Origin: JADCRZ01 sp037718865
GTDB taxonomy: Bacteria > Bacteroidota > Bacteroidia > Chitinophagales > Chitinophagaceae
Assembly (NCBI GenBank): GCA_037718865.1
Contig: JBBJMP010000010.1
Coordinates: forward strand, 186,001 to 250,000
DNA length: 64,000 nt
Reading direction: 5' to 3'
Below, piece by piece: positions 1 through 6,777 of the stretch; the stretch's first letter is position 1; every line of letters starts with the position of its first letter. Made by a program: the position numbers and the translations under genes. The notes under the pieces are model-generated. The model searched no databases. It was not told the DNA's origin and saw nothing but the letters and a program-made list of their open reading frames with translations.

Positions 1-618
1 AAGAACCGCATCAAAGGTTGCCTGGCCTTCAGCGGCATAGATATTCCTGAGCAATATGATAATGCCAACTGGAGCCATAACTTCATCAACTGGTTAAAGA
101 GTCTGGATTGCAAACAGGTAACCAGGCGGACTGCACTCAATTATATGATATCTCAAATGGAATTCCTTAGAAAAGAACTCTTAAGTATCAGCAATGCCAT
201 TCGTAAGATGATGAGAGAGCAACGCTATAAAACCAACTACTATCTCTTAAGAACCATTCCTGGCATCGGACCTTTAACGGCAGCTAGTATTTTGATAGAA
301 ATAGGCGATGTTAAACGTTTTGATACTTTCTATCATCTCAACAGCTATGTAGGCTTGCTTCCCATGGAGCACAGCAGCGGACAAACAGAAAATAAGATGA
401 GCCTCACCGTAAGAAAGCACCGGCAACTACGCAGCGATCTGGTGGAAAGCGCCTGGACCTCAAAACGAACTGATCCTGCAATGGCTTTATACTTTCAGGA
501 CCAAATCAAACGCAAGGACAGCAAAATCGTGATTATTAAAATAGCCAGAAAACTCCTTAACAGGATCCGGTATGTATTAATCAATCAGAAGCAGTACGAT
601 TATGGCATTTTAAAATAA
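1..618 (+). CDS. IS110/IS1111-family transposase, C-terminal part (5' end outside window)
   Basis: The reading frame is open from base 1 to a TAA at 616-618, so only the last 205 residues are present. The C-terminal half has the Transposase_20 (IS116/IS110/IS902) hallmarks: a helix-hairpin-helix-like TIPGIGPLTAASIL followed by SYVGLLPMEHSSG and a conserved basic tail. IS110 enzymes use a RuvC-like DEDD domain (here upstream of the window) plus this serine-containing C-terminal domain, and are guided by a bridge RNA from the element's own non-coding end. The gene reads toward the cassette array at 1.1-6 kb. Family assignment is firm; the IS110 versus IS1111 subgroup cannot be decided without the left end. 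Confidence 0.93.
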   Translation, partial: KNRIKGCLAFSGIDIPEQYDNANWSHNFINWLKSLDCKQVTRRTALNYMISQMEFLRKELLSISNAIRKMMREQRYKTNYYLLRTIPGIGPLTAASILIEIGDVKRFDTFYHLNSYVGLLPMEHSSGQTENKMSLTVRKHRQLRSDLVESAWTSKRTDPAMALYFQDQIKRKDSKIVIIKIARKLLNRIRYVLINQKQYDYGILK

Positions 619-1097
619 CCGGGAGGCCTGACTACTAAACACTGCATGTAAGTGAGATACTGCCGCTAAGGCTGTAGCAGGCTCTCTTTTAATCAAGAAA
701 ATATTTTATCAGCAACATACCATAAATAAAAGAGCAGGTTGACTACTAAACAAAAGTTGTTATCGCAGCATAATCAAATGGCGAGAGATTTTCTTCGTCA
801 AAGACTGTAGCAGCCTGTTTTACACCACTCCTCAACCATCGGGACTAAGTGTAAAAATCAACAAAAAGTAACAGAGAACTGTAGCACTTATTTTGCCTCA
901 CTACAAAATTATGTGACTACTCATAGGATGCTGGGTATGTTGATTTAAAAAAAATGAATATATTTGAAATAAGGAAAAAATACACTTGCGAAGGGGAAAG
1001 GTTTATTTAATATAAATCTTTCTCTTTCAAAAGAATTTATATCCAAGGCCTACCATATTAACTTGTTTCAATCACCCTAAGGTACATAGGATGCATG
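619..1097. other. IS110 3' non-coding end and flank; tandem hairpin units
   Basis: No gene is seen in this 479 bp stretch. Two tandem imperfect hairpin units are visible. Unit 1 pairs CCTGACTAC (627-635) with GTAGCAGG (674-681). Unit 2 pairs CAGGTTGACTAC (735-746) with GTAGCAGCCTG (807-817). Both stems have the same bulged A and share the words TGACTACTAAAC (629-640, 740-751) and CTGTAGCAG (672-680, 805-813); further partial copies lie at 879-886 and 914-920. A 10 bp direct repeat CATAGGATGC lies at 922-931 and 1085-1094. In IS1111-type elements the guide RNA comes from the region downstream of the transposase, so this is a candidate for it. The exact IS right end is not visible. Confidence 0.45.
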
Positions 1098-1106
1098 GTT
1101 GGGCGC
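1098..1106 (-). repeat. Orphan R''-like box closing the SnoaL cassette
   Basis: GTTGGGCGC on the plus strand is the exact reverse complement of GCGCCCAAC at 1713-1721, the other edge of the SnoaL-like gene unit. Read on the minus strand it is GCGCCCAAC just after the gene, matching the RYYYAAC integron R'' consensus. The roughly 180 bp palindromic spacer that follows the other cassettes is missing here; IS110-associated sequence takes its place. Confidence 0.6.
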
Positions 1107-1153
1107 AGACTTTTTTTGTCGGCAAGTGATGTGCGCAAATAGATTGTTCCTGT

Positions 1154-1579
1154 TCAAACGAGCCCGAGCTGCTGCATCATAGCCATCTGGTCCCATAGCT
1201 CCCATCGCTTTGCTACCCTTCCGTTAATTACGTGGTCAATAATAAGCCCCTCGATTTCCACCTTCCTGCCAGTGGCTTGGATTTCACCAAAAGGTCCCGT
1301 ATTTGTTCCTTTAGCAGTCCATCTGGTGCTAACTTTTTCTCCGGAGGCGAATTGATCATCGATAGTAAAATGCAGATCTGGGAAAGCAATAAGAAGCCCT
1401 GCTATCATTTGCTTGAAGTTATCTAATGAAAGGTCCCGCTGAGGATTACCATTAATATGAATAACACAATCAGGCTGGAATACTTCGTCAGCCACAGAAA
1501 CGTCACCACCATTCAAACCATCAACCCATTTCTGCTCGTATGCTGAAATCGCCGAGGTAATATTTTCCTGATCAATCAT
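1154..1579 (-). CDS. SnoaL-like / NTF2-fold ester cyclase family protein
   Basis: A 141-residue protein with the NTF2-like alpha+beta barrel pattern of SnoaL-like proteins: an N-terminal helix (EQKWVDGLNGGD), VFQPDCVIHINGNP, then AFPDLHFTIDDQFASGEKV and TRWTAKGTNTGPFG. These are typical of the 'ester cyclase' group related to the aklanonic acid methyl ester cyclase SnoaL. Its length is usual for the family. A substrate cannot be predicted; many such proteins are annotated without known function. The gene is alone in its unit, reads leftward and is bounded by GCGCCCAAC/GTTGGGCGC boxes, as expected of a promoterless cassette gene. Confidence 0.85.
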   Translation of the reverse strand: MIDQENITSAISAYEQKWVDGLNGGDVSVADEVFQPDCVIHINGNPQRDLSLDNFKQMIAGLLIAFPDLHFTIDDQFASGEKVSTRWTAKGTNTGPFGEIQATGRKVEIEGLIIDHVINGRVAKRWELWDQMAMMQQLGLV

Positions 1580-1712
1580 GATAGCCTCCGTATTTTAAAG
1601 TGAAGAATTTTGATGAAGTAAATCTACTTAAAAGTCAGATACTATGAAAACGATTATTATAAAAATTTTCTTATTGATTGGTTTTGAAGTTAGCGATGTG
1701 TCACGAAAGTTT

Positions 1713-1913
1713 GCGCCCAACGTTGAAGCATTTAAGCAGTTGGGGCGTTCCGTGTTACGTCTGCCCCGACCGATGCTGAATTTATAACAATAAGTTCATT
1801 GATCGCCCAAATGCCCGGCCTTGATGTCCGGCCTTAGACCACCGCTGATTAACGGCCTGGTGCTCATTGCCCCAACGTCTTGCCCCAATTGCTTGAATGC
1901 TGGTGTTAGCGGC
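1713..1913 (-). repeat. attC-like site 1 (type GCATTTAAGCAGTTGGGG)
   Basis: Box GCGCCCAAC (1713-1721), then a 183 bp imperfect-palindrome spacer, then box GTTAGCGGC (1905-1913). The outer arms GCATTTAAGCAGTTGGGG (1728-1745) and CCCCAATTGCTTGAATGC (1883-1900) are complementary at 16 of 18 positions. On the minus strand, the coding strand of the array, the last box reads GTTGGGC, a perfect match to the integron crossover consensus GTTRRRY. The spacer is homologous along its length to site 3. It fills the gap between the SnoaL and nuclease genes. Confidence 0.7.
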
Positions 1914-1916
1914 AGT

Positions 1917-2819
1917 TTATCCGTCAGTCAGTAATTCCATTGAACTATAACCCATATCTGTTGGACTAATCAAGTTATAAGTCATTGTGTTACTGAATGA
2001 ATTATATCGGTGAAAATATTGAACTGCACTTCTCAGGTTCGACAAAATATCTTCATTGTTGTGCAAGTCAACAACTATCAAGTCTCCTCCCAAGGTGTAG
2101 AACTTTTTTGTTCCATCTGTTACTTTGATAATTCGGGTTACTTTTCTAAGAGGACCAACTTGCAAATTTTTGAACTTCAATATTAGATTATCCAAGTTGG
2201 TTTTGTTTCCGCCTTGGTAATCCAAAAACAAGACAGAAGCATTAGGTGACAAAAAGCTATGCCGATTAAGAAAGCATTGCAGAGCCGTTCCATCAATATT
2301 CTTTATGCTTCCTGATTTTACCTCGAAGTGGAAAAGTGAATTTTGGAAATTGGCAAGACAGTCAAAGTCGCCACCATCAGGAGCATTCTTAACTTTTACA
2401 CCATAACTAGCAGATAATGCCCTCAGTTCTTTTACACACAGATAGGCAATTAAAAGTTCTACAGTATTTGAATATCGTTTTTCGTTATCAGTTGATGCAG
2501 TAAAAACATAGTCGTATGTTTCGTTTGATGTAACAGTGCTTGTAGTTCCGAAGACCATACTTCTAACCTGTAAGCGAAATTTCTTTTGGCTAAACTTTTC
2601 GATAAACTTCTCAAATACCGCCCAATCAGGAATATTATTGCTACCCCTTGTAAACAGCGGATTTACTTGGCTATCTAACAACGTTTCTTCAATCGTTCCC
2701 TCTGTAACACCTTCAAATCCGCTTTGAAAGAGTAAATCTTCAACATTGAAAATGTCGACGATGTTGAGTTGTCGTTTATCAGGCTTCCCCCTCTGTAGAA
2801 AATAGTTTAGTGTTGTCAT
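1917..2819 (-). CDS. PD-(D/E)XK nuclease-like protein, cassette-borne
   Basis: A 300-residue protein not assignable to a named family by eye. Residues 149-153 (GGDFD) and 166-168 (EVK), separated by a short hydrophobic strand, form the D-x(n)-ExK core of the PD-(D/E)XK fold; Glu121 in a preceding helix could be a further metal ligand. The spacing and the GGDFDCL...FHFEVKSG pattern recall the endonuclease part of Card1/Can2-like (DUF1887) and other restriction-like proteins. No other domain is recognised. It lies alone between attC-like sites 1 and 2, and its unit is bounded by GCCGCTAAC (2829-2837) and GTTAGCGGC (1905-1913). A defence function is an inference from fold and setting. Confidence 0.6.
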   Translation of the reverse strand: MTTLNYFLQRGKPDKRQLNIVDIFNVEDLLFQSGFEGVTEGTIEETLLDSQVNPLFTRGSNNIPDWAVFEKFIEKFSQKKFRLQVRSMVFGTTSTVTSNETYDYVFTASTDNEKRYSNTVELLIAYLCVKELRALSASYGVKVKNAPDGGDFDCLANFQNSLFHFEVKSGSIKNIDGTALQCFLNRHSFLSPNASVLFLDYQGGNKTNLDNLILKFKNLQVGPLRKVTRIIKVTDGTKKFYTLGGDLIVVDLHNNEDILSNLRSAVQYFHRYNSFSNTMTYNLISPTDMGYSSMELLTDG

Positions 2820-2828
2820 TTTTAAATT

Positions 2829-3028
2829 GCCGCTAACGGTAAGGCTTGGCGATGGGCTGGCATTTTATAATTGTCTGCCCGGAACCATAGCTCAATATTT
2901 TTACTAAAGATGAAGATAACAACTAAAAGCTCAATTTATAACGTCAAGCTGGAACTACTGCTGATAGTGAGTTGTAGCTGATTGTTCTTCCGTCAGCCAG
3001 CCTATTGCCAAACCTGCTGTTGTAAGCC
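2829..3028 (-). repeat. attC-like site 2 (type GGCTTGGCGATGGGCTGG)
   Basis: Box GCCGCTAAC (2829-2837), a 181 bp spacer, box GTTGTAAGCC (3019-3028). The arms GGCTTGGCGATGGGCTGG (2843-2860) and CCAGCCTATTGCCAAACC (2997-3014) form an imperfect palindrome. The outer arms differ from sites 1 and 3, but the inner right half shares their ACTGCTGA...CTGAYYATTG word order. The site lies just downstream of the FAD monooxygenase gene (minus-strand sense) and 10 bp upstream of the nuclease start codon. Confidence 0.65.
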
Positions 3029-3047
3029 GTTTTTTTCGGTCGGTTCT

Positions 3048-4190
3048 TTAGAAGTCCACTTCATATAGCATTTTAAGTTGTCGTTTGTTTATGCTTGCAG
3101 GTAAAAGTCTAATTACCAAATTTCTTACTGAGGCTAACATTTTGTTTTCAATCTGTGCTACTCTTCCAATAGTCCACGAAGCATTGACTATGTAGTGAGT
3201 TCTTTTCAGTCGTCTTTGCTCAAATTGCTTAAATGCTTTTTGAATGTCTGCATTATTTTTTAATTCGTCTGCAAGAATTACTGCGTCTTCAATTGCTTGG
3301 CAAGCACCTTGACCCATATTTGGTGTCGTTGCATGTGCTGCGTCACCAATCAAAACTACATTGTCAAAAGCATATTGGCCGATAGGTTTCAAGTCTATAA
3401 TGTCGTTCCAAATTAGGTTTTCATCTTCTGTTTGTTGTAAAACCATTGGTATCGGTTTGTGGAAGTCTTTGAAGTGTCTTTGCAAATCCGCCACTTTAAA
3501 TTGTTTCATTGCGTTATCATTTTGTTGTGCGTTTACACAAGCAAACCAATAAATTTTATTGTTTGCCAAAGGTACAATGCCGAAACGTCCTGCCGTTCCC
3601 CAGGTTTCAGATGTCTCCGACAGGTTTAAGTTCGTGTTTTCAATTACAGCTCGCCAACAAGTATAGCCCGAATATCTTGGGGTTGTTTTTAGCAATAATT
3701 TCTTACGAATTGGCGAATGGATACCGTCTGCAACAATCAAAAAATCTGTCTCGTAAACACTTCCATCTCGAAACTTAATTGTTATCGAATTTTTTGTTTG
3801 CTTAATATCGATAGCGTGTTTATTTGTATTTATGATCTTACTGTCAATTTTTGAAAGCAATAGTTTATGTAATTCGGCTCTGTGAATAGTGAAGTTATCC
3901 ACTCCATATTTTTCACTAATCGCTTTGCTGTCTGTTTTAATTATGGGCTTTCCTTTTTGGTCGTAGAGGGTAAATGATGGAATAAGTCTCCCAAATTTAA
4001 TTACTTCGTCAGCAATGTCTAACTTCTGAAATGCTTTGATTGCATTTGACGCTAACACAAGACCAGCCCCGACTACATTAATTTCAGGAGTTGCTTCAAA
4101 AATTGTTGGGTTGATACCAATTTTGTTTAGTGCAATTGCGGTTGTCAGTCCCGCTATGCCTCCACCTACAATTATGAATTTTTGTGTCAT
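3048..4190 (-). CDS. FAD-dependent aromatic-type monooxygenase
   Basis: A 380-residue flavoprotein of the group A (PHBH-like, FAD_binding_3) monooxygenases. It has all three signatures: GGGIAGL for the FAD ADP moiety near residue 9, the DG motif ADGIHSPIR near residue 155, and the GD motif VVLIGDAAHATTPNMGQG near residues 280-297. Such enzymes hydroxylate small aromatic or heterocyclic compounds with NAD(P)H and O2. TetX is a distant member, but the specific substrate is not predictable. The gene is alone in a unit bounded by perfect 10 bp boxes GGCTTACAAC (4209-4218) and GTTGTAAGCC (3019-3028), and its codon use is AT-rich compared with the core genes after 11 kb. Confidence 0.88.
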   Translation of the reverse strand: MTQKFIIVGGGIAGLTTAIALNKIGINPTIFEATPEINVVGAGLVLASNAIKAFQKLDIADEVIKFGRLIPSFTLYDQKGKPIIKTDSKAISEKYGVDNFTIHRAELHKLLLSKIDSKIINTNKHAIDIKQTKNSITIKFRDGSVYETDFLIVADGIHSPIRKKLLLKTTPRYSGYTCWRAVIENTNLNLSETSETWGTAGRFGIVPLANNKIYWFACVNAQQNDNAMKQFKVADLQRHFKDFHKPIPMVLQQTEDENLIWNDIIDLKPIGQYAFDNVVLIGDAAHATTPNMGQGACQAIEDAVILADELKNNADIQKAFKQFEQRRLKRTHYIVNASWTIGRVAQIENKMLASVRNLVIRLLPASINKRQLKMLYEVDF

Positions 4191-4208
4191 TGTCGGTCGT
4201 TCTAAAAT

Positions 4209-4405
4209 GGCTTACAACGATAAAGCATTTAAGCAGTTGGGACAATAGCATTCCCGTCGCCCGGTACTGCAGTTAAATGTATGATTAAAATTCATTGTTA
4301 GATATATCGCTCGGCTCTGATGTCCTGCCAACCACTGCTGACGAATGAACTACTGACCATTGCTCCAATGTCCCGCCCCAATTGCTTGAATGCACTGTTG
4401 TGCGC
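4209..4405 (-). repeat. attC-like site 3 (type GCATTTAAGCAGTTGGG)
   Basis: Box GGCTTACAAC (4209-4218), a 178 bp spacer, box GTTGTGCGC (4397-4405). The arms GCATTTAAGCAGTTGGGA (4225-4242) and CCCCAATTGCTTGAATGC (4376-4393) match site 1. The whole spacer aligns with site 1, including GATGTCC...CCACTGCTGA and the last 40 bp. The right box is not complementary to the start box of the DHFR unit (GGCTTACAAC at 5996-6005). A second candidate box GTTGTAAG, which would match it, lies inside the end of the DHFR frame at 4472-4479, so this junction may be rearranged. Confidence 0.65.
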
Positions 4406-4779
4406 TCGTTTTTTTGTCAAACGATACGGTTTATGTTTTCTTATGCTTACACATCATTGCTTGTGTCCAACGTTGTAAGTTAATGAAATTAAACCTGTTG
4501 AGTATGTTTTTGTGTCGATTAGGAATAGTTTAATCCTGTCCTTAATATCCTGAAATAACGGCTTTCCATGTCCTAGTAAAATAGGGTGAATAGCTAAAGA
4601 CAATTCGTCAACCAACCCTAAATTTATTAATGAACTCGTCAAACCCGCACCGCCGAAAAGCCAAATGTCTTTTCCTTTTTCTCTCTTAATATTTTCAACT
4701 TCAATCTTTATGTTACTTTTTATTAATGTCGCTCCATCTTTTACTTTATCAAGTGTTGTTGAAAAAATATATTCTTTTA

Positions 4780-5766
4780 TAGGGTTATCCAGATAGAGCG
4801 CAAAGCGAAGATAAGAAATAGAACTTAGCTAATAAATTTAGTATATTTGTACTAAATATTTGAGTATGTTTCAGGGAATCACCATTAGTGAGTTTAATAA
4901 GTTCTTTACAAGTGAAGATGATTGCAGGCAGTATCTGTTTGATTTAAAATGGAATGACGGTTATCGATGCCGCAATTGCAATGGGAAGAAAAGCTGCAAA
5001 GGCAAGACTCGGTTTCATTTGCGATGTACACAGTGCGGGTATGATGAATCTGTCACAGCACACACATTGTTTCACAAGATGAAGATCCCGCTGCTGAAGG
5101 CTTTTGGGATTAACTTTCGGATCTCTGTGCGCAAAAAAGGAATGTCAACCATAGAATTGGCTAATGAATACGGCATCAATCAAAAATCTTCCTGGTTGTT
5201 TAAACGAAAGGCACAGGAGGCAATGGCAAGCAGCGGCAAACATCTTCTTAGTGGTCATGTAGAAGTGGATGAATTGATGATTGGGGGAGTAGATGAGGGC
5301 GAACGCGGAAGAAGCAAGGGAGATAAGAAGCTGGTAGTGATGGCAGTTGAAAAAGTACAAGGAGATAAAATAGGACGAGCCTATGCACAAACGATTGAAG
5401 ATGCCAGTGCAGAAAGCTTTAAGCCTTTCTTCGAGAAATATATTGACAAAGATAACACCCAGATTAAGACGGATCAATGGAGGGGTTACTGGCCACTGGA
5501 AAGTGAATTTGAAATCAAGCAAAAGCCCTCAAGTAAAGGGAAAAACTTTATGGGATTGCATTATTTAATCATGAATTTGAAAGGATGGCTAAGAGGTATA
5601 CATCATAAGTGTTCAGAAAGATTCATGAACGGATATTTAGATGAATTCTTCTTCAGATTTAACCGGAGAAACTTTCTACCAACCATCTGGCACAAGCTGA
5701 TTGAGAGAATGATGCAACATGAACCCTACGCCTATAAAGCAAATGCGACTTAAATGGATAACCCTA
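4780..5766 (+). mobile_element. IS1595-family insertion sequence, intact, with 8 bp target duplication
   Basis: A 987 bp element bounded by perfect 12 bp terminal inverted repeats TAGGGTTATCCA (4780-4791) and TGGATAACCCTA (5755-5766). It is flanked by the direct repeat TTCTTTTA at 4772-4779 and 5767-5774. An 8 bp duplication is normal for IS1595. The single transposase gene fills it. Undamaged ends, duplication and frame point to a recent insertion into the DHFR-like gene. Confidence 0.93.
4866..5753 (+). CDS. IS1595-family (ISXO2-like) transposase
   Basis: A protein of 295 residues from the ATG at 4866; a TTG two codons earlier (4860) is also possible. Domains: an N-terminal Zn_Tnp_IS1595 zinc ribbon with CRNC and CTQC cysteine pairs (about residues 35-57), then the DDE_Tnp_IS1595 domain with VEVDELMIGG (first Asp), IKTDQWRGY (second Asp), and HLKGW-like/CSERFMNGYLDEFFFRFNRR at the C-terminus. 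It cuts and pastes the element whose terminal repeats enclose it. The frame is complete and looks functional. It lies antisense to the disrupted DHFR-like gene. Confidence 0.95.
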   Translation: MFQGITISEFNKFFTSEDDCRQYLFDLKWNDGYRCRNCNGKKSCKGKTRFHLRCTQCGYDESVTAHTLFHKMKIPLLKAFGINFRISVRKKGMSTIELANEYGINQKSSWLFKRKAQEAMASSGKHLLSGHVEVDELMIGGVDEGERGRSKGDKKLVVMAVEKVQGDKIGRAYAQTIEDASAESFKPFFEKYIDKDNTQIKTDQWRGYWPLESEFEIKQKPSSKGKNFMGLHYLIMNLKGWLRGIHHKCSERFMNGYLDEFFFRFNRRNFLPTIWHKLIERMMQHEPYAYKANAT

Positions 5767-5995
5767 TTCTTTTAATTTAGGAAAACTACCACCGTTATTA
5801 TCACCCATAGCTAAACTCATTTCATAAGTTTTCCTACCAATAAATGCTGTGTCAATTCGTTTGAAAAAGTCTGAAAGCCCATAGTCCTGATCACTATAAC
5901 ACCAATCATATTCACCATTAGGTCCTTCAATAAAACCGTCTAAGCTTACTGCAAGTCCTAATATTACTTTTCGCATAGTAGAATCTTATTAAAAT

Positions 5996-6026
5996 GGCTT
6001 ACAACGTATGTATTGTAAGTATACGC
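5996..6026 (-). repeat. Cassette start box upstream of DHFR-like gene
   Basis: GGCTTACAAC (5996-6005) is identical to the start box of the FAD monooxygenase unit (4209-4218). No palindromic attC spacer follows it to the right; instead a short inverted repeat CTTACAA / TTGTAAG brackets 8 bp. The remaining 70 bp up to the recombinase stop codon hold nothing recognisable. The position is where the first cassette boundary (attI-like) or a truncated attC would lie. Confidence 0.45.
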
Positions 6027-6096
6027 AAAAAAAATTGTTATTGAAACCTAACTTGTTGTAATTCGCTTTTACAAATTGTTTAGTACGGCAAGCCAG

Positions 6097-6777
6097 CTAC
6101 CATTCGATACTTCCTTTCTTCCAGATGTCATCCAAAGGGCTGACTATATTGACCAGTTGTTCCCTTTTTACATGCAGATAGCGTTCAGTAGTCTTTATAT
6201 TGAAATGCCCGAGTATGTCCTTGATGTAACGGATGTCGACTCCTTTCTCCAGTACATGTGTAGCAAAGCTATGGCGAAGCGAGTGAAAAGTGACCTCTTT
6301 TGTGATGCCAGCATAATTTCGCGCCATCTGGAAAATCTTTTGTGCGGTTCTGGCACTGTACCCACTTCCAGGTTCCTGCCCCTCAAATAAATACATCTTA
6401 GGCCGGGGATGGCAAAGCCTTATGTATTCCCGGAGAACGTCAAGCAATACCAGGCTCAGGTTTACATACCTGTCCTTTTTCCCCTTCGCCCGTTCTATAA
6501 AGAGTTGCATCCGGTCACTATCGATGTCTTTCAGCTTCAGATTGACCACTTCGCTTACTCGCAAACCTGCGCTATACGCTGTAAATAAGATAGCCTTGTG
6601 CTTTTTGTTCGTTACCGCATTAAAAAGCCTTGCTATCTCGCCTTCGCCCAATATGTTGGGTAGCTGTAGCGGCTTTTTCCTTTAATCCATCTTTCAGGCA
6701 TTTGAGCAGATAACGCTTCACGTGTTCAGTCGTGAGATTGACAGCTGGAATTTCTCCCAGGGCCTGAAAAAACACCA
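6097..6777 (-). pseudogene. Tyrosine recombinase (phage-integrase family), internally deleted
   Basis: The intact part, 184 residues from the ATG at 6651, is a complete catalytic domain: Arg31 in AGLRVSE, Lys56/58 in RAKGKKDRY, His123-x-x-Arg126 in HSLRHSFATH, His149 in LGHFN and nucleophile Tyr158 in TERYLHV. Upstream in the same frame the linker KKPLQLPNILGEGEIARLF is readable. In another frame, a remnant of the N-terminal DNA-binding domain reads VNLTTEHVKRYLLKCLKDGL, so the middle of that domain is lost. It lacks the extra patch between boxes I and II that marks IntI, so it is a generic XerC/D-like enzyme. It may have worked on the adjacent array or belong to another element. At 6777 it abuts the broken IS4-type gene. 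Confidence 0.8.

Larger units (their letters stand above)
4454..5976 (-). pseudogene. DHFR/RibD C-terminal domain protein, split by IS1595 element
   Basis: The N-terminal part (5976 down to 5767) encodes MRKVILGLAVSLDGFIEGPN and on to PKLKE. The C-terminal part continues at 4779 with YIFSTTLDK and ends at 4454. Removing the element 4780-5766 and one copy of the 8 bp duplication TTCTTTTA restores one frame of about 175 codons with no other lesion. The protein belongs to the 'dihydrofolate reductase family protein' group (RibD C-terminal fold): SLDGFI, FIGRKTYE, DIWLFGGAGL and HPILLGHGKPLF are its usual blocks. It is inactive as it stands. Its upstream box GGCTTACAAC (5996-6005) suggests it was a cassette gene like its neighbours. 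Confidence 0.88.

Noticed and set aside
619..920. CRISPR array
   Set aside because: The repeated words are few, unevenly spaced and form two hairpins; there are no regular spacers and no cas genes.
3048..4190. Naming the FAD monooxygenase TetX
   Set aside because: It shares only the general group A flavin motifs; nothing specific to the tetracycline-degrading clade can be seen.
4454..4642. Treating the two DHFR-like fragments as separate small genes
   Set aside because: They join in frame when the IS1595 element and one duplication copy are removed, so they are one interrupted gene.
6097..6651. Calling the tyrosine recombinase an integron integrase (IntI)
   Set aside because: It lacks the extra segment between boxes I and II that defines IntI, and its N-terminal domain is broken; only a generic recombinase call is supported.
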